64,000 nucleotides of DNA from the NCBI GenBank assembly GCA_024235255.1, contig JACKMT010000002.1:558001-622000 (forward strand), read 5' to 3'. The position numbers and the translations under genes are program-made. The DNA comes from Chromatiaceae bacterium (GTDB lineage: Bacteria; Pseudomonadota; Gammaproteobacteria; Chromatiales; Chromatiaceae). Below the pieces are notes generated by a model. That model was not told where the DNA came from and ran no database searches. It saw only the letters and a list, made by a program, of their open reading frames with translations. Of this stretch, positions 1 through 8,835 are shown piece after piece (within the stretch, counting starts at the first letter, position 1; each line of letters starts with the position of its first letter).

Positions 1-2
1 GC

Positions 3-53
3 AAAGAACGTCGTCAATTGGTCGACCGCCGGGCGGTCAAGCTTAAGCACTGA
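3..53 (+). CDS. C-terminal end of an unidentified gene (partial)
   Basis: The third frame is open from the window edge to a TGA and encodes KERRQLVDRRAVKLKH. It is only 16 codons, so no family can be named. The ERR...DRR pattern resembles basic tails found on many gammaproteobacterial signalling and membrane proteins, and also the tail of the Wzz-like protein two genes downstream (GPERRQQVEQRS). That resemblance is the only support for it being coding; it would be the last gene upstream of the exopolysaccharide locus. Confidence 0.35.
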   Translation, partial: KERRQLVDRRAVKLKH

Positions 54-160
54 TTAGAGTCAACTGACTGCATCGGAGAAAATTATGTGCTAGTGTCATG
101 CTCTGGAAATCATATGTAAAATCCAGTTTAGGGAAAGCAACAGTACGACGAGATATTATA

Positions 161-934
161 ATGCAACCTCAATCCTTTCCCGCCGTATTCGGTGCAGTCA
201 TTAGCATACTGCTGACCCTAACCGCTTGCAGCACTCTTCTCATCGACCCTGATGTTCCTCCAGTGCCGGATATACAGGCTGCACCCGACTTTTATCAACC
301 CCCAATGGAAGAGGAGTATCGCATTCAAACAGGCGATTTACTCAGCATCCGTTCGTACTATGACCCTCATCTGAACCAGGAGGTCTTAGTTCGCAGGGAC
401 GGTAATATTTCACTGCTGCTTCTCCCCGACATTCAAGCCACAGGCCAAACACCAAAAGATTTAAGCAAGCTATTAACCGACAAGTACTCAAAGCACATTC
501 GCGATATTGATATGACAGTATCTGTCGCAAAATCGAGAGAGCTTTCAGTTTATGTCGGCGGTCAGGTTAAGGTTTCTTCCAAGCAGCCGCTGAATGAACC
601 ATTGACCGTATTGCAGGCAGTCACATCAGCTGGGGGATTTTTGCCTACAGCCAATACCAATCAGGTGATTGTTCTTCGCAGGCAGGAAGATGGGCAATTT
701 TTCGCCTATCAGATCGATATGGATAAAGTGCTGGTAAATCAGGCGCGGGATATTTACCTAAAACGTTACGACATCGTGCATGTGCCGATGTCCCCTATTG
801 GCCATGTGGGGAAATTTGTAGATCAGTATATTAATCAGATCATTCCACAGGCACTGCGTTTCACCGTAAATTACAGTTGGATAGAGACTGTGGACAGCGA
901 CTCACCAACTCAAATACAAGTGGTAAGCCCATGA
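161..934 (+). CDS. Polysaccharide export outer-membrane lipoprotein (OPX/Wza-like)
   Basis: This is a periplasmic/outer-membrane lipoprotein of the polysaccharide export family, which forms the exit channel for capsule or exopolysaccharide. The chosen ATG puts a lipoprotein signal peptide at the N terminus with lipobox LTAC and the acylated Cys at residue 23. An upstream ATG at 98 is in frame but would add 21 charged residues before the signal peptide. The Poly_export domain begins near YRIQTGDLLSI and is followed by one SLBB-like domain (LSVYVGGQV, then LTVLQAVTSAGGF). At about 257 residues it is shorter than E. coli Wza and lacks a clear C-terminal amphipathic membrane helix, so it is closer to the short OPX proteins. 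It is followed by the chain-length protein, its usual partner. Confidence 0.88.
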   Translation: MQPQSFPAVFGAVISILLTLTACSTLLIDPDVPPVPDIQAAPDFYQPPMEEEYRIQTGDLLSIRSYYDPHLNQEVLVRRDGNISLLLLPDIQATGQTPKDLSKLLTDKYSKHIRDIDMTVSVAKSRELSVYVGGQVKVSSKQPLNEPLTVLQAVTSAGGFLPTANTNQVIVLRRQEDGQFFAYQIDMDKVLVNQARDIYLKRYDIVHVPMSPIGHVGKFVDQYINQIIPQALRFTVNYSWIETVDSDSPTQIQVVSP

Positions 935-1013
935 GTACCGGCGTAAGCTGATGACACATTTAGAAGCATTGATTCGATGATATCTTATTCCAACCGATTG
1001 GTGTTTTTAAATC

Positions 1014-2453
1014 GTGAGTACGCCGAAAATCGCACAACCCACTGATCCCACCGCAGAAGGGTCGCTACGGGATCTTTTAGGACCGGTTACCGATTACAAG
1101 TCGTATATTATTGTATTCTGCATCTCCACTCTCCTTACATCGCTCGCTCTGACGTACGTTTACTCAGAAAAGTATTTGGCTGCCACAACGCTCCTGTTCC
1201 AGCCACAGGAGGTCACGCGGATTCGACAGAAAGAGACCCTCGCCTTTGGCGCGCCGTTACCAATACCGCCATTTGACCTGATTTACGATAATCTACAGCT
1301 TTTGGTGCAAAGCGAACCGATTCTTCTGGAAGTAATTGAGGAACTGGGGCTGGACATTGAGGAACCGGTAGTCTACCAAGGTCCCTGGTATGTTCAGCTT
1401 TTCCAGCGAAGCAAAGATTGGATCAAACAACTACGCGATGACACTTGGACGATCTTGAAGCATGGCCGTATCGTAACCGACGACCCTAAAACTGCAGCGC
1501 TTAAAGCGTTGAGGAAATATCTGAGTCTCATTGACAATAACTCCTATTTCTTTTACCTGACATACATTGACAAGGATCCAGTACGCGCTGCCCGGGTGGT
1601 CGACACTATTGCAGCCAAAGTGGTTCGCTCATTAGTGAGTCGCCAGCAAGAACCCGGTATCCAGACCCGCAAACAGCTGCAACGGTTACGCGATGCGAAA
1701 GCAGCGGAGATCGAAGAGTATCAGACTGCCTTGGAGACGCTTCTAAGCGGCAACAACATTGCATCAGTAAATTTGGAAACTGATCTGACAATGCAGCGGT
1801 ACTCAGAACTCAGCCTTGAGCAGGTGCAGACAAATGCAAAAATAGCGAGCGCGAGAGCAAAGATCGAAACGCTGACAAAGCAATTGGCCGATCAATCAAC
1901 TCGTGGATTACAGCCAGAAGATTACCGCCGTATAAAATCTGACAAGTTAGCCGCCGAAGTCGAGCTCCGGGCTTTCATTGAGCAACGCGTCACTGTACAG
2001 GCAGCACTTACTAAGCTAGAGCAACAGCTGGCAAAATTACCAGCCTTGCAACACAAATACGATACGCTTACACAAAATCTCAAAACAGCTCAACGGGACT
2101 TTATCCAGATTAGCGACCCTTATCATGAAGCAGATGTTCAGGCAAACTCGCTGCTGAGTGAGATCACAGTCCCGCACAGCGCCAGAGTGCCGTCGGTCCC
2201 GATTACACCGATAAAAATTTATCATGTCGCACTCGCAGGCGGCCTGGCATTGAGTATCTCGTTCGGCATGGCTTACCTTCTGGCATTCGCCCGCTCTGAA
2301 CACGTCGCAAAAGCGGTAAGCCGCACTGTCAGTAATATGGTCAGTATGTGGGATGGAGTTGAGCGCCGGAATCGTAACAAGTCACAAACAGCTTACACAG
2401 GGCCCGAACGCCGCCAGCAGGTTGAACAACGAAGTGACACGAATGCCATATAA
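1014..2453 (+). CDS. Wzz/PCP-type polysaccharide chain-length determinant
   Basis: This inner-membrane polysaccharide co-polymerase is expected to set chain length and couple synthesis to the OPX channel. The start is a GTG directly after an in-frame stop and is the only possible start ahead of the first membrane helix (residues about 30-50, SYIIVFCISTLL). A large periplasmic coiled-coil region follows, rich in Gln, Ala and Leu heptads, and then a second membrane helix (HVALAGGLALSISFGMAYLL). No Walker A or tyrosine-kinase domain follows, so this is a PCP without the BY-kinase. The tail carries two ERR motifs (DGVERRNRNK, GPERRQQVEQRS), an unusual basic cytoplasmic extension. The strand and spacing suggest one operon with the OPX gene. 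Confidence 0.85.
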   Translation: MSTPKIAQPTDPTAEGSLRDLLGPVTDYKSYIIVFCISTLLTSLALTYVYSEKYLAATTLLFQPQEVTRIRQKETLAFGAPLPIPPFDLIYDNLQLLVQSEPILLEVIEELGLDIEEPVVYQGPWYVQLFQRSKDWIKQLRDDTWTILKHGRIVTDDPKTAALKALRKYLSLIDNNSYFFYLTYIDKDPVRAARVVDTIAAKVVRSLVSRQQEPGIQTRKQLQRLRDAKAAEIEEYQTALETLLSGNNIASVNLETDLTMQRYSELSLEQVQTNAKIASARAKIETLTKQLADQSTRGLQPEDYRRIKSDKLAAEVELRAFIEQRVTVQAALTKLEQQLAKLPALQHKYDTLTQNLKTAQRDFIQISDPYHEADVQANSLLSEITVPHSARVPSVPITPIKIYHVALAGGLALSISFGMAYLLAFARSEHVAKAVSRTVSNMVSMWDGVERRNRNKSQTAYTGPERRQQVEQRSDTNAI

Positions 2454-2523
2454 AGCAACGGCGATGTATGGGTCCATTCGCGACATTGGGTTTAAAGGCT
2501 AACCGACGGAAACTTCATTCCTG

Positions 2524-2688
2524 ATGACTAACAGCGAAAACAAGCCGGACGCCGGCACTGGTCAAACACAGAGACCAGGTCCCTTTAAGCGCTTTCTCAG
2601 TGAAAGCCTGAAGTACATCGTATTTACCGGCTTGGGCGGGCTGCTTGCAGTACTGTCATCCTACCTGATGAGGCAGTTCGGCTATTAG
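2524..2688 (+). CDS. Small single-helix membrane protein, unknown function
   Basis: This is a 54-codon frame opening with ATG 70 bp after the chain-length gene. A hydrophilic N terminus (MTNSENKPDAGTGQ) is followed by a basic stretch (PFKRFLSESLKY) and one membrane helix (IVFTGLGGLLAVLSSYLM), ending RQFGY. The amphipathic-then-hydrophobic layout and co-oriented position between chain-length and priming-transferase genes support a real small protein. No family is recognised; it could be a subunit or regulator of the export complex. Confidence 0.55.
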   Translation: MTNSENKPDAGTGQTQRPGPFKRFLSESLKYIVFTGLGGLLAVLSSYLMRQFGY

Positions 2689-2924
2689 TTCTGAGTATAT
2701 CTCAGAATTCTATACTTGAATCGTCATGATTAATCTTGCAGCCAACATTTTGAATTCATTTATTGTGATTGCCTCTGCGCTGTCACTCACTGCATTCAGG
2801 CATACCGGGAGAATTACTTACGGTGACTCTCGCATTTATCCGGGAAGGCGCGAAATATCGGGAAGATTGATTTCCAAGAGATGTTGCCAATCCAAAGTCA
2901 TGGCCATTAAAACAGCAGCTAAGG

Positions 2925-3773
2925 ATGTCCAGTTTGCGAAATACTAACAGATGGGAATACAACCGACAGGAAGGCGCTCCCCAACCTATCGATGTAAATT
3001 CGACTGGGCCAAACATCGAAGACAATAGGCCTTATGCAATTCCTGTATCCGTGGGGCATACAATTGATGATGTGCCGGGCGAAGCGCTTTATCGCATATC
3101 CGAAATCATCATCACATTGATCGCTCTGATTGTCAGCCTACCGATAATGCTGCTGGTGGCTCTGATTATTTATCTCGATACACCAGGACCAATTCTGTTT
3201 TTTCAGGAGCGAATGGCCCGCAGTATAATCAAATCAGGTCGGGAGCTTTCCGGTCGTACCGATATTCGCGAACCAGAAGGAGGTTATGAGCCGGATACAC
3301 TTTATTTCGTTCCCACCACATTTAGATTCATTAAGTTCCGCACTATGTATGTAGACGCCAAAGAGCGCTTCCCCGAGCTATACGACTACACTTACATGAA
3401 GAAACATCACAACGGAATGTACCGACTGAAAGAGGATCCGCGTGTAACACCCGCAGGTAAACGTCTGCGGGAGTTAACACTAGATGAACTGCCAAACTTT
3501 TGGAATGTGCTTGTCGGAGACATGCGGCTGGTTGGGCCGCGACCCGAAGTGCCCTACGTAATGCGAGCTTATACGCCTGAAATGATGGTCAAATTCACGG
3601 TTAAACCGGGTATCACCGGGTTGGCGCAAACCAACGGAAGAGCCAGGCTTTCCCTGGAAGAGGTAGTAAAATATGACCTTCAGTACATACGCGAACGCAA
3701 ATCGATCTGGTACGATGCCGCTATCCTGTTCCGCACACTCTGGCTGGTACTGGCACGCAAAGGAGCATTCTAA
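2925..3773 (+). CDS. Undecaprenyl-phosphate sugar-1-phosphate transferase (bacterial sugar transferase family)
   Basis: The priming enzyme for repeat-unit synthesis moves a sugar-1-phosphate from a nucleotide sugar to undecaprenyl phosphate at the inner membrane. A hydrophobic helix or re-entrant hairpin (ISEIIITLIALIVSLPIMLLVALII) precedes the catalytic domain. Family motifs visible are GPILFFQERM, FRFIKFRTMY, DELPNFWNVLVGDMRLVGPRP and KPGITGLAQTNGR. It lacks the four-helix N-terminal domain of WbaP/WcaJ, so it is a PglC-like monotopic form. A roughly 45-residue insertion (about positions 100-130, with GGYEPDTLYF) sits between the first two motifs. ATG 2925 lies close behind AAGG; the first 50 residues are polar and not conserved-looking, so the start is moderately certain. 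Confidence 0.9.
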   Translation: MSSLRNTNRWEYNRQEGAPQPIDVNSTGPNIEDNRPYAIPVSVGHTIDDVPGEALYRISEIIITLIALIVSLPIMLLVALIIYLDTPGPILFFQERMARSIIKSGRELSGRTDIREPEGGYEPDTLYFVPTTFRFIKFRTMYVDAKERFPELYDYTYMKKHHNGMYRLKEDPRVTPAGKRLRELTLDELPNFWNVLVGDMRLVGPRPEVPYVMRAYTPEMMVKFTVKPGITGLAQTNGRARLSLEEVVKYDLQYIRERKSIWYDAAILFRTLWLVLARKGAF

Positions 3774-3998
3774 TCGTTTAATGCTGGGGGAAGCGCTGGG
3801 TGTTGGCAGGAAGATGTATAGTAGCATTGAACGCCCCGGTAGCATCGGCCAGTCGTTGGGACAAAACAATTGTATTAACCTAATGTTGTTTCATAAACTT
3901 TCATGAAAAAGCAGTCGTGTTTGAAAGCGTGTACTCAATCACTGGCTTCCCATTAAGGAGTGCAGTGGTAATACTGATAAGTAAGCCGGGACAGCGTT

Positions 3999-5024
3999 TT
4001 GCCGAGAAATGAAAATATCCACAATCGGGTCGAATCTTCGCCGACGGCCCCATGCTTAAGCGTCGTCATTGCAACGTACAACCGTTGCGATGTCCTGAAA
4101 GAAACACTGCGTCGACTTGACCGGCAAACGCTGGCGCATGACCGCTTCGAGGTAATCGTAGTTGACGACGGATCGCCTGATGCAACAGCAGCTACAGTGA
4201 ATGCGATAGCAAAAAGCGTCAGCTTCCCACTGCGCTACCTGCATCACGAAAACCGGGGACCGGGTTATACTGAAAACATCGGAATCAAGGCAGCAAAGCA
4301 TGAACTACTGCTGCTGATTGCTGACGACATATGGTCACATCCGAATTTGCTCACCGAGCATATCGATTACCATCTAAAATATCCACAATCGAAATTTGGC
4401 GTTCTCGGCAGCGTATCCCAATCTTCCGATCTTTCTAAGACGGTACTGCACAATTACTGGGATCCTTTTCAATTTGATCGCTTCGAGCACGGACAGGAGG
4501 TTGATGGTGTGTACTTTCATGCCTGTAATATTTCGGTGAAACGCGATTTTCTGATTAATAACGGGCTGTTCCTGGAACGCAAAGGCGCAGCACATGAAGA
4601 TATTGAACTGGGTTACCGACTTGCGTGTAAGGGATTAAGGCTGATTTACAACAAAAATGCGAGTGCGGTGCATCACCATGCCGAAACGCTTGATGGCATC
4701 TGTGCGCGGGCTTTCGAGAGGGGGCGTAATTTTGATCTGTTGTTGAACAGTCTTCCACCCGCTTTTGCCCTTCCTCTGTATAAAATCTTCTCTCCGGAAG
4801 CGGGATTTCGCCAACTCTTTCGGATGTTTCCACGCGAGCTGATGCGACTGTCGCTTTTCAACAGTTTTTCCGTACGCTACTTCTGGCGTCCAACCCTCGC
4901 TGCAGCCGAAAATGGTGGGTTGGCGAGACTGGCAGCCAGCCAGTTGGCCTATAGGGGTATTGCCGGACACTACCTTAGAGCAGGTTTCAGAGAGATGAAA
5001 AAACAGCGGAAACTGACAACCTGA
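3999..5024 (+). CDS. Family 2 glycosyltransferase
   Basis: This GT-A fold transferase probably adds one sugar to the lipid-linked repeat unit. TTG is the only start available between an upstream in-frame stop and the first conserved strand (CLSVVIATYNR). Visible motifs are VVDDGSPD (nucleotide-sugar binding), ADDIWSHPNL in the DxD position, and GAAHEDIELGYRL, the ED acceptor-side motif. A His cluster (AVHHHAET) and an alpha-helical C-terminal extension follow. Its C-terminal half resembles the product of the gene at 8816 (EDIELGYRL, then HHH or HHHxET), so the two are probably paralogues using related donors. The linkage and sugar cannot be read from the sequence. Confidence 0.88.
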   Translation: MPRNENIHNRVESSPTAPCLSVVIATYNRCDVLKETLRRLDRQTLAHDRFEVIVVDDGSPDATAATVNAIAKSVSFPLRYLHHENRGPGYTENIGIKAAKHELLLLIADDIWSHPNLLTEHIDYHLKYPQSKFGVLGSVSQSSDLSKTVLHNYWDPFQFDRFEHGQEVDGVYFHACNISVKRDFLINNGLFLERKGAAHEDIELGYRLACKGLRLIYNKNASAVHHHAETLDGICARAFERGRNFDLLLNSLPPAFALPLYKIFSPEAGFRQLFRMFPRELMRLSLFNSFSVRYFWRPTLAAAENGGLARLAASQLAYRGIAGHYLRAGFREMKKQRKLTT

Positions 5025-5076
5025 ATCTGTACAAGCAGGCGATTATCCTGCATAAAATAGCGAGAACTTAGGCTCC

Positions 5077-6189
5077 ATGCACATAGGATATTTTTCAACC
5101 CAACTGGGCACGCTCGGTGGTCCTTCTGTCGTTGACTACCGGGTGCTGCAGGAACTCGTCCATCTCGACAGGCGCAATAGATATACCGTTTACGCGGTTA
5201 CACCAGAGGCTACCCGCAACCTTGAACTAGGAGAAAATTTTGAAGTGCGGCAGATGAAACCCGCAGGGAAATGGCCGGTGGTAGCAATGGGTATGACCCT
5301 TGAACTCAACCGGCGCCCTGTCGATCTGCTCCATGCGACATTCGTACCGCCATTAATTCCGCCGCCACGTTACGTTCTCACAATGACATGCTGGAGTCAG
5401 TTCTCCGAACCGGAAGTATACCCCCCGCTTATTCGTTGGAGATTACAATACTTGTTAAAACGCGGGGTAAAACATTCTCAAGCCGTCTTCTGTTATACCG
5501 ACTACCTAAAAGATAAAGTTATGGATTATTTCGGTTTGAGCAGTGAACGGGTATTTGTCACCCGCCCTGGGCTTGGCGAAGAAATCAAGCGTGTTGAAGA
5601 TCGTGAATATTTACAATCTTTTCTCCAGGGACTCGGCATATCCGGCCCATACATTCTGTTTATTGGCTCCCTAACCAAGCGGAAAAACGTACCTCGACTG
5701 ATTCGGGCCTACCACCAGTTAGTCAAGGAAGCAGGAATCAACCACCAACTTGTACTTGTAGGTGAGACGCTATTTCTGTCAGATGAGATCTTTGAGACGA
5801 TTGCCAGTTTGAAACTCGAAGATCGTGTGGTGCTCACCGGCCGCCGTCCACATAGCGATTTACCAGCGCTCTATACCGGCGCAGACGTATTTGTTTTTCC
5901 GACCCTCTCCGAGGGATTCGGCCTGCCGCCACTGGAGTCGCAAGCATGTGGCACACCTGTAGCGGCCGCCCATGTCTCTTCGGTTCCCGAAGTGGTGGGT
6001 AATGCCGCGGTTATGTTCGATCCTTATGATCTGGATGATATGAGCAATGCAATCTTGCGCTGCATTTCAGACCAAACCGAGCGCGAATTGCTAATCAAAA
6101 ACGGATTGGAGAATTCTAAACGGTTCACATGGCGAAACATGGCCAGAGAACTCATCAATAGCTATGAAGCTATTCATGCTGCGACCTGA
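5077..6189 (+). CDS. Family 4 (GT-B) glycosyltransferase
   Basis: A retaining glycosyltransferase of the GT4/glycosyltransferase-1 fold. The N-terminal Rossmann half starts MHIGYFSTQLGTLGGPSVVDYR. The C-terminal half has YILFIGSLTKRKNVPRLIRAY, VVLTGRRPHSDLPALYTGAD and the nucleotide-sugar motif FPTLSEGFGLPPLESQACGTPV, containing the E-x7-E pair. Length (370 aa) is normal. It lies 52 bp after the GT2 gene on the same strand, within the exopolysaccharide operon. The specific donor is unknown. Confidence 0.9.
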   Translation: MHIGYFSTQLGTLGGPSVVDYRVLQELVHLDRRNRYTVYAVTPEATRNLELGENFEVRQMKPAGKWPVVAMGMTLELNRRPVDLLHATFVPPLIPPPRYVLTMTCWSQFSEPEVYPPLIRWRLQYLLKRGVKHSQAVFCYTDYLKDKVMDYFGLSSERVFVTRPGLGEEIKRVEDREYLQSFLQGLGISGPYILFIGSLTKRKNVPRLIRAYHQLVKEAGINHQLVLVGETLFLSDEIFETIASLKLEDRVVLTGRRPHSDLPALYTGADVFVFPTLSEGFGLPPLESQACGTPVAAAHVSSVPEVVGNAAVMFDPYDLDDMSNAILRCISDQTERELLIKNGLENSKRFTWRNMARELINSYEAIHAAT

Positions 6190-6417
6190 TCAAAGATAAT
6201 TCTTGATTTGCAAGCCTCTGGAATAAATGAATAAATTACTCTCTAACCGTATGTTGTTAAATTAAGAATATGCCAATTGCACCTGCCATTGAAGTGAACC
6301 GACCGCCAAATTGGCGTTATGCTTTAATCCGGCATTCCCAGTATAAAAAATCACTTTCCTGATAACCGGTTAGCCAAATTAATATATTTTCCGGACACTA
6401 GTGACTTTAATTTTAAT

Positions 6418-7341
6418 GTGAATACTACTCCCAGAAAACCTGACTTCTTCCTTGTTGGGGCACCGCGCTGTGCCACAACCGCCATGTTTGCGTATCTTGG
6501 CCAGCATCCACAAATTTTTTTACCGCTGCGCAAGGAAGTGCACTACTTTGGCTCCGACTTGACACGTACTCCCGGTAACCCATGGTTTGTGACCAATGAA
6601 CAGGACTATCTCGCACTGTTCAAGGAGGCACCAGAATCGAAGATAGTGGGCGAAGCCTCAGTGCTTTATCTCTACTCATCCCAGGCCGCGGCAGAGATCA
6701 AGGCGTTTCAACCGGAAGCGAAAATCATTATCCAATTGCGAAACCCAATTGACATGCTGTACTCCTACCATGGGCAGAATCTGCTTGCGGTACAGGAAGA
6801 TATTCAGGATTTTCAGGAAGCTTACAACTGCGTCGAGCAACGCAGACGGCGCGAATCCATTCCACGCTGGTGCATAATGCCAGAACAGCTTCTCTATCCG
6901 GATATTGCCCAATTCAGCGCACAGGTAGAACGCTACTATGATCAGTTTGGCCGGGATAGGGTTCACATTATGATTTACGATGATTTCCGCAAGGATACTA
7001 AAGGAGAATTTTCTCGTCTCCTCTCATTTCTTGGCGTAGACCCCGGGTTCGAACCTCAATTCAATTCCATCAACAGCCACCGTAAAGTACGTTTTCGTTG
7101 GCTTCAAGGCCAGACGCAGCTGCCTTCTCTGCCAATTCGTCTGCTCTTAAAACTCATGTCTGACAAACGTGGCTATCACGCTTTAATTCGCCTGGCGACT
7201 CTCAATTCCACGCCCGCCAAACGAATGCCGCTGAAACCAGAGTTCAAAGCACGTCTAAAAAGAGAGTTCAGTGGAGATATTCGGAAGCTTGGTGAGCTAT
7301 TGGGAAGAGACTTGAGTCATTGGGTGAGAGAGCAGGCGTAA
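6418..7341 (+). CDS. PAPS-dependent sulfotransferase
   Basis: Predicted to transfer sulfate from 3'-phosphoadenosine-5'-phosphosulfate to a hydroxyl or amine, here most likely on the exopolysaccharide. The 5'-phosphosulfate loop is LVGAPRCATTAMFAYLGQHP near residues 11-30. The 3'-phosphate site is QLRNPIDMLYSYH, matching the RxPxxRxxS-type segment of heparan-sulfate-like sulfotransferases. The motif DDFRKDTKGEFSRLLSFLGVDP is also typical. The start is GTG; the frame stays open upstream but has no better start. It is followed after 3 bp by a glycosyltransferase, so co-translation is likely. Enzymes of this family also sulfate lipids or small molecules, so the substrate is inference from context. 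Confidence 0.85.
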   Translation: MNTTPRKPDFFLVGAPRCATTAMFAYLGQHPQIFLPLRKEVHYFGSDLTRTPGNPWFVTNEQDYLALFKEAPESKIVGEASVLYLYSSQAAAEIKAFQPEAKIIIQLRNPIDMLYSYHGQNLLAVQEDIQDFQEAYNCVEQRRRRESIPRWCIMPEQLLYPDIAQFSAQVERYYDQFGRDRVHIMIYDDFRKDTKGEFSRLLSFLGVDPGFEPQFNSINSHRKVRFRWLQGQTQLPSLPIRLLLKLMSDKRGYHALIRLATLNSTPAKRMPLKPEFKARLKREFSGDIRKLGELLGRDLSHWVREQA

Positions 7342-7344
7342 AGT

Positions 7345-8835
7345 ATGGGTTCCCCGTCACAGCTCTCATCTGGCAGCCCGGCGATAGCCGTCGTATCGGT
7401 GACATACAACCGCTATCAGCCTCTTCTGGTGCTGCTTGGTCAACTGAGAGAACAAAATTACGATTTGGAGAAGCTGGATATTTTCCTAGTTGACAACGCA
7501 TCGACCGATGACACAGTAGCTCAGGTAACCAAGCAGTTTCCCGAGGTTCATATCATCAAGAATGCCGAGAATACCGGTGTCTCAGCCGGCTTCAACCGCA
7601 GCATCCAGGAAGCACTCTCAGCTCCACGCGAATATAAATATCTTTGGCTGTTGGACAGCGATGCCGAAGTTGAGGCAAACACGTTAAGCATCATGGTCGA
7701 AGCGATGGAGCACGATGACGGCATCGGCGTGGCCGGTTCTTCGGTATATGATCCACACAATCGCCAACAATTGGTTACCGCCGGCCTGCGTGTTGACTGG
7801 CAACACGGCGATATTCCATTATTCATTCCCAGCGAAGAGGAGAAAGCCCCCCTACTTGACGTCGACCTGATTCCGGCATGCTCAATGCTTACACGTGCCA
7901 CGGTGTACCAGGATATCGGATTATGGGACAACCGTTTTCCGCTGTACTGGGGCGATACCGATTGGTGTATGCGAGTATTAAGGAAAGGTTTTCGAGTATG
8001 CTGTGCCTACGAATCTCGGGTATGGCATCGCGACTGGTCTAATGTAGTGAGGGGATTCGGTGCCAGCAGTTTCATTCGCGACCACCTGCGTGGCGCACTT
8101 CTTTATTTCCTGCGGCACGATCCCGATGGCCGCCAGCATGGGGTACGCCACCTGTTGCGCAAGATCTATCTAAAAGCAGCACTCGAACGATTGACTATGC
8201 GATTCAGCTATTCCGATGCCTATATAGAGGCAGTTCGCGACCTTTTTGCAGGGCGTTTTCATCATAGTTTCAAGGAGCCTTCACAACGCTATTCAACCAG
8301 CGAGCTTGATCAGCTCTGTGCGGAGTTAAAAGCGTTACTCCCTGCGCAACCGACTGTGTTGCTCAATCAAATTGCAGATCGGGAACGCCGCCACAGAATC
8401 AAGCGCATTTTTACCCGCCACTTCGACAACATTTCCTGGGTAGAAATAGACCCTGAGCAACCGCCAGGCGGTGTGTGGTCTGAATACAGGACATTCAAAC
8501 CTCGACAGCTATTAAAGCATGGAGGCCGGATTTTACGGGGCTTCAGACGACCAGATTTAAATGTATGCGATATATCCACGCCGCTGATGTACAACTTTAG
8601 TGCCGGTCACCACACAATCCTGCTGGACGAAAATGACAACGGGCTTGCAGTTCATACACCGGTAGTCTCAAATCTTGGCCAAATGCTGCGCACGATTTTC
8701 GAAGGCTTTAAAGCAGTATATTTCGATTTACCGCGCGCACTCAGACAGAGTACCGAACTGATAACTGCGGTCAGCGAAACTGAACCAGCCGAACACCTTT
8801 CCGTTGTGACACACAATGATCGACCTGAGTATTGA
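7345..8835 (+). CDS. Large family 2 glycosyltransferase with C-terminal extension
   Basis: A 496-residue GT2 of the rhamnosyltransferase/galactofuranosyltransferase-like subgroup. Visible motifs are IAVVSVTYNRYQPL, LVDNASTDDTV, the DxD-type metal site WLLDSDAEVEANT, and GDTDWCMRVLRKG. About 200 residues follow the catalytic domain (after RFHHSFKEP) with no family I recognise; it may be an acceptor-binding or oligomerisation region. It begins 3 bp after the sulfotransferase stop and overlaps the next glycosyltransferase by 20 bp, indicating translational coupling. Confidence 0.87.
   Translation: MGSPSQLSSGSPAIAVVSVTYNRYQPLLVLLGQLREQNYDLEKLDIFLVDNASTDDTVAQVTKQFPEVHIIKNAENTGVSAGFNRSIQEALSAPREYKYLWLLDSDAEVEANTLSIMVEAMEHDDGIGVAGSSVYDPHNRQQLVTAGLRVDWQHGDIPLFIPSEEEKAPLLDVDLIPACSMLTRATVYQDIGLWDNRFPLYWGDTDWCMRVLRKGFRVCCAYESRVWHRDWSNVVRGFGASSFIRDHLRGALLYFLRHDPDGRQHGVRHLLRKIYLKAALERLTMRFSYSDAYIEAVRDLFAGRFHHSFKEPSQRYSTSELDQLCAELKALLPAQPTVLLNQIADRERRHRIKRIFTRHFDNISWVEIDPEQPPGGVWSEYRTFKPRQLLKHGGRILRGFRRPDLNVCDISTPLMYNFSAGHHTILLDENDNGLAVHTPVVSNLGQMLRTIFEGFKAVYFDLPRALRQSTELITAVSETEPAEHLSVVTHNDRPEY

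Noticed and set aside
2726..2947. Possible 73-residue protein before the sugar transferase
   Set aside because: No ribosome-binding site, atypical composition, and it runs into the sugar transferase start. A small promoter region is more likely.
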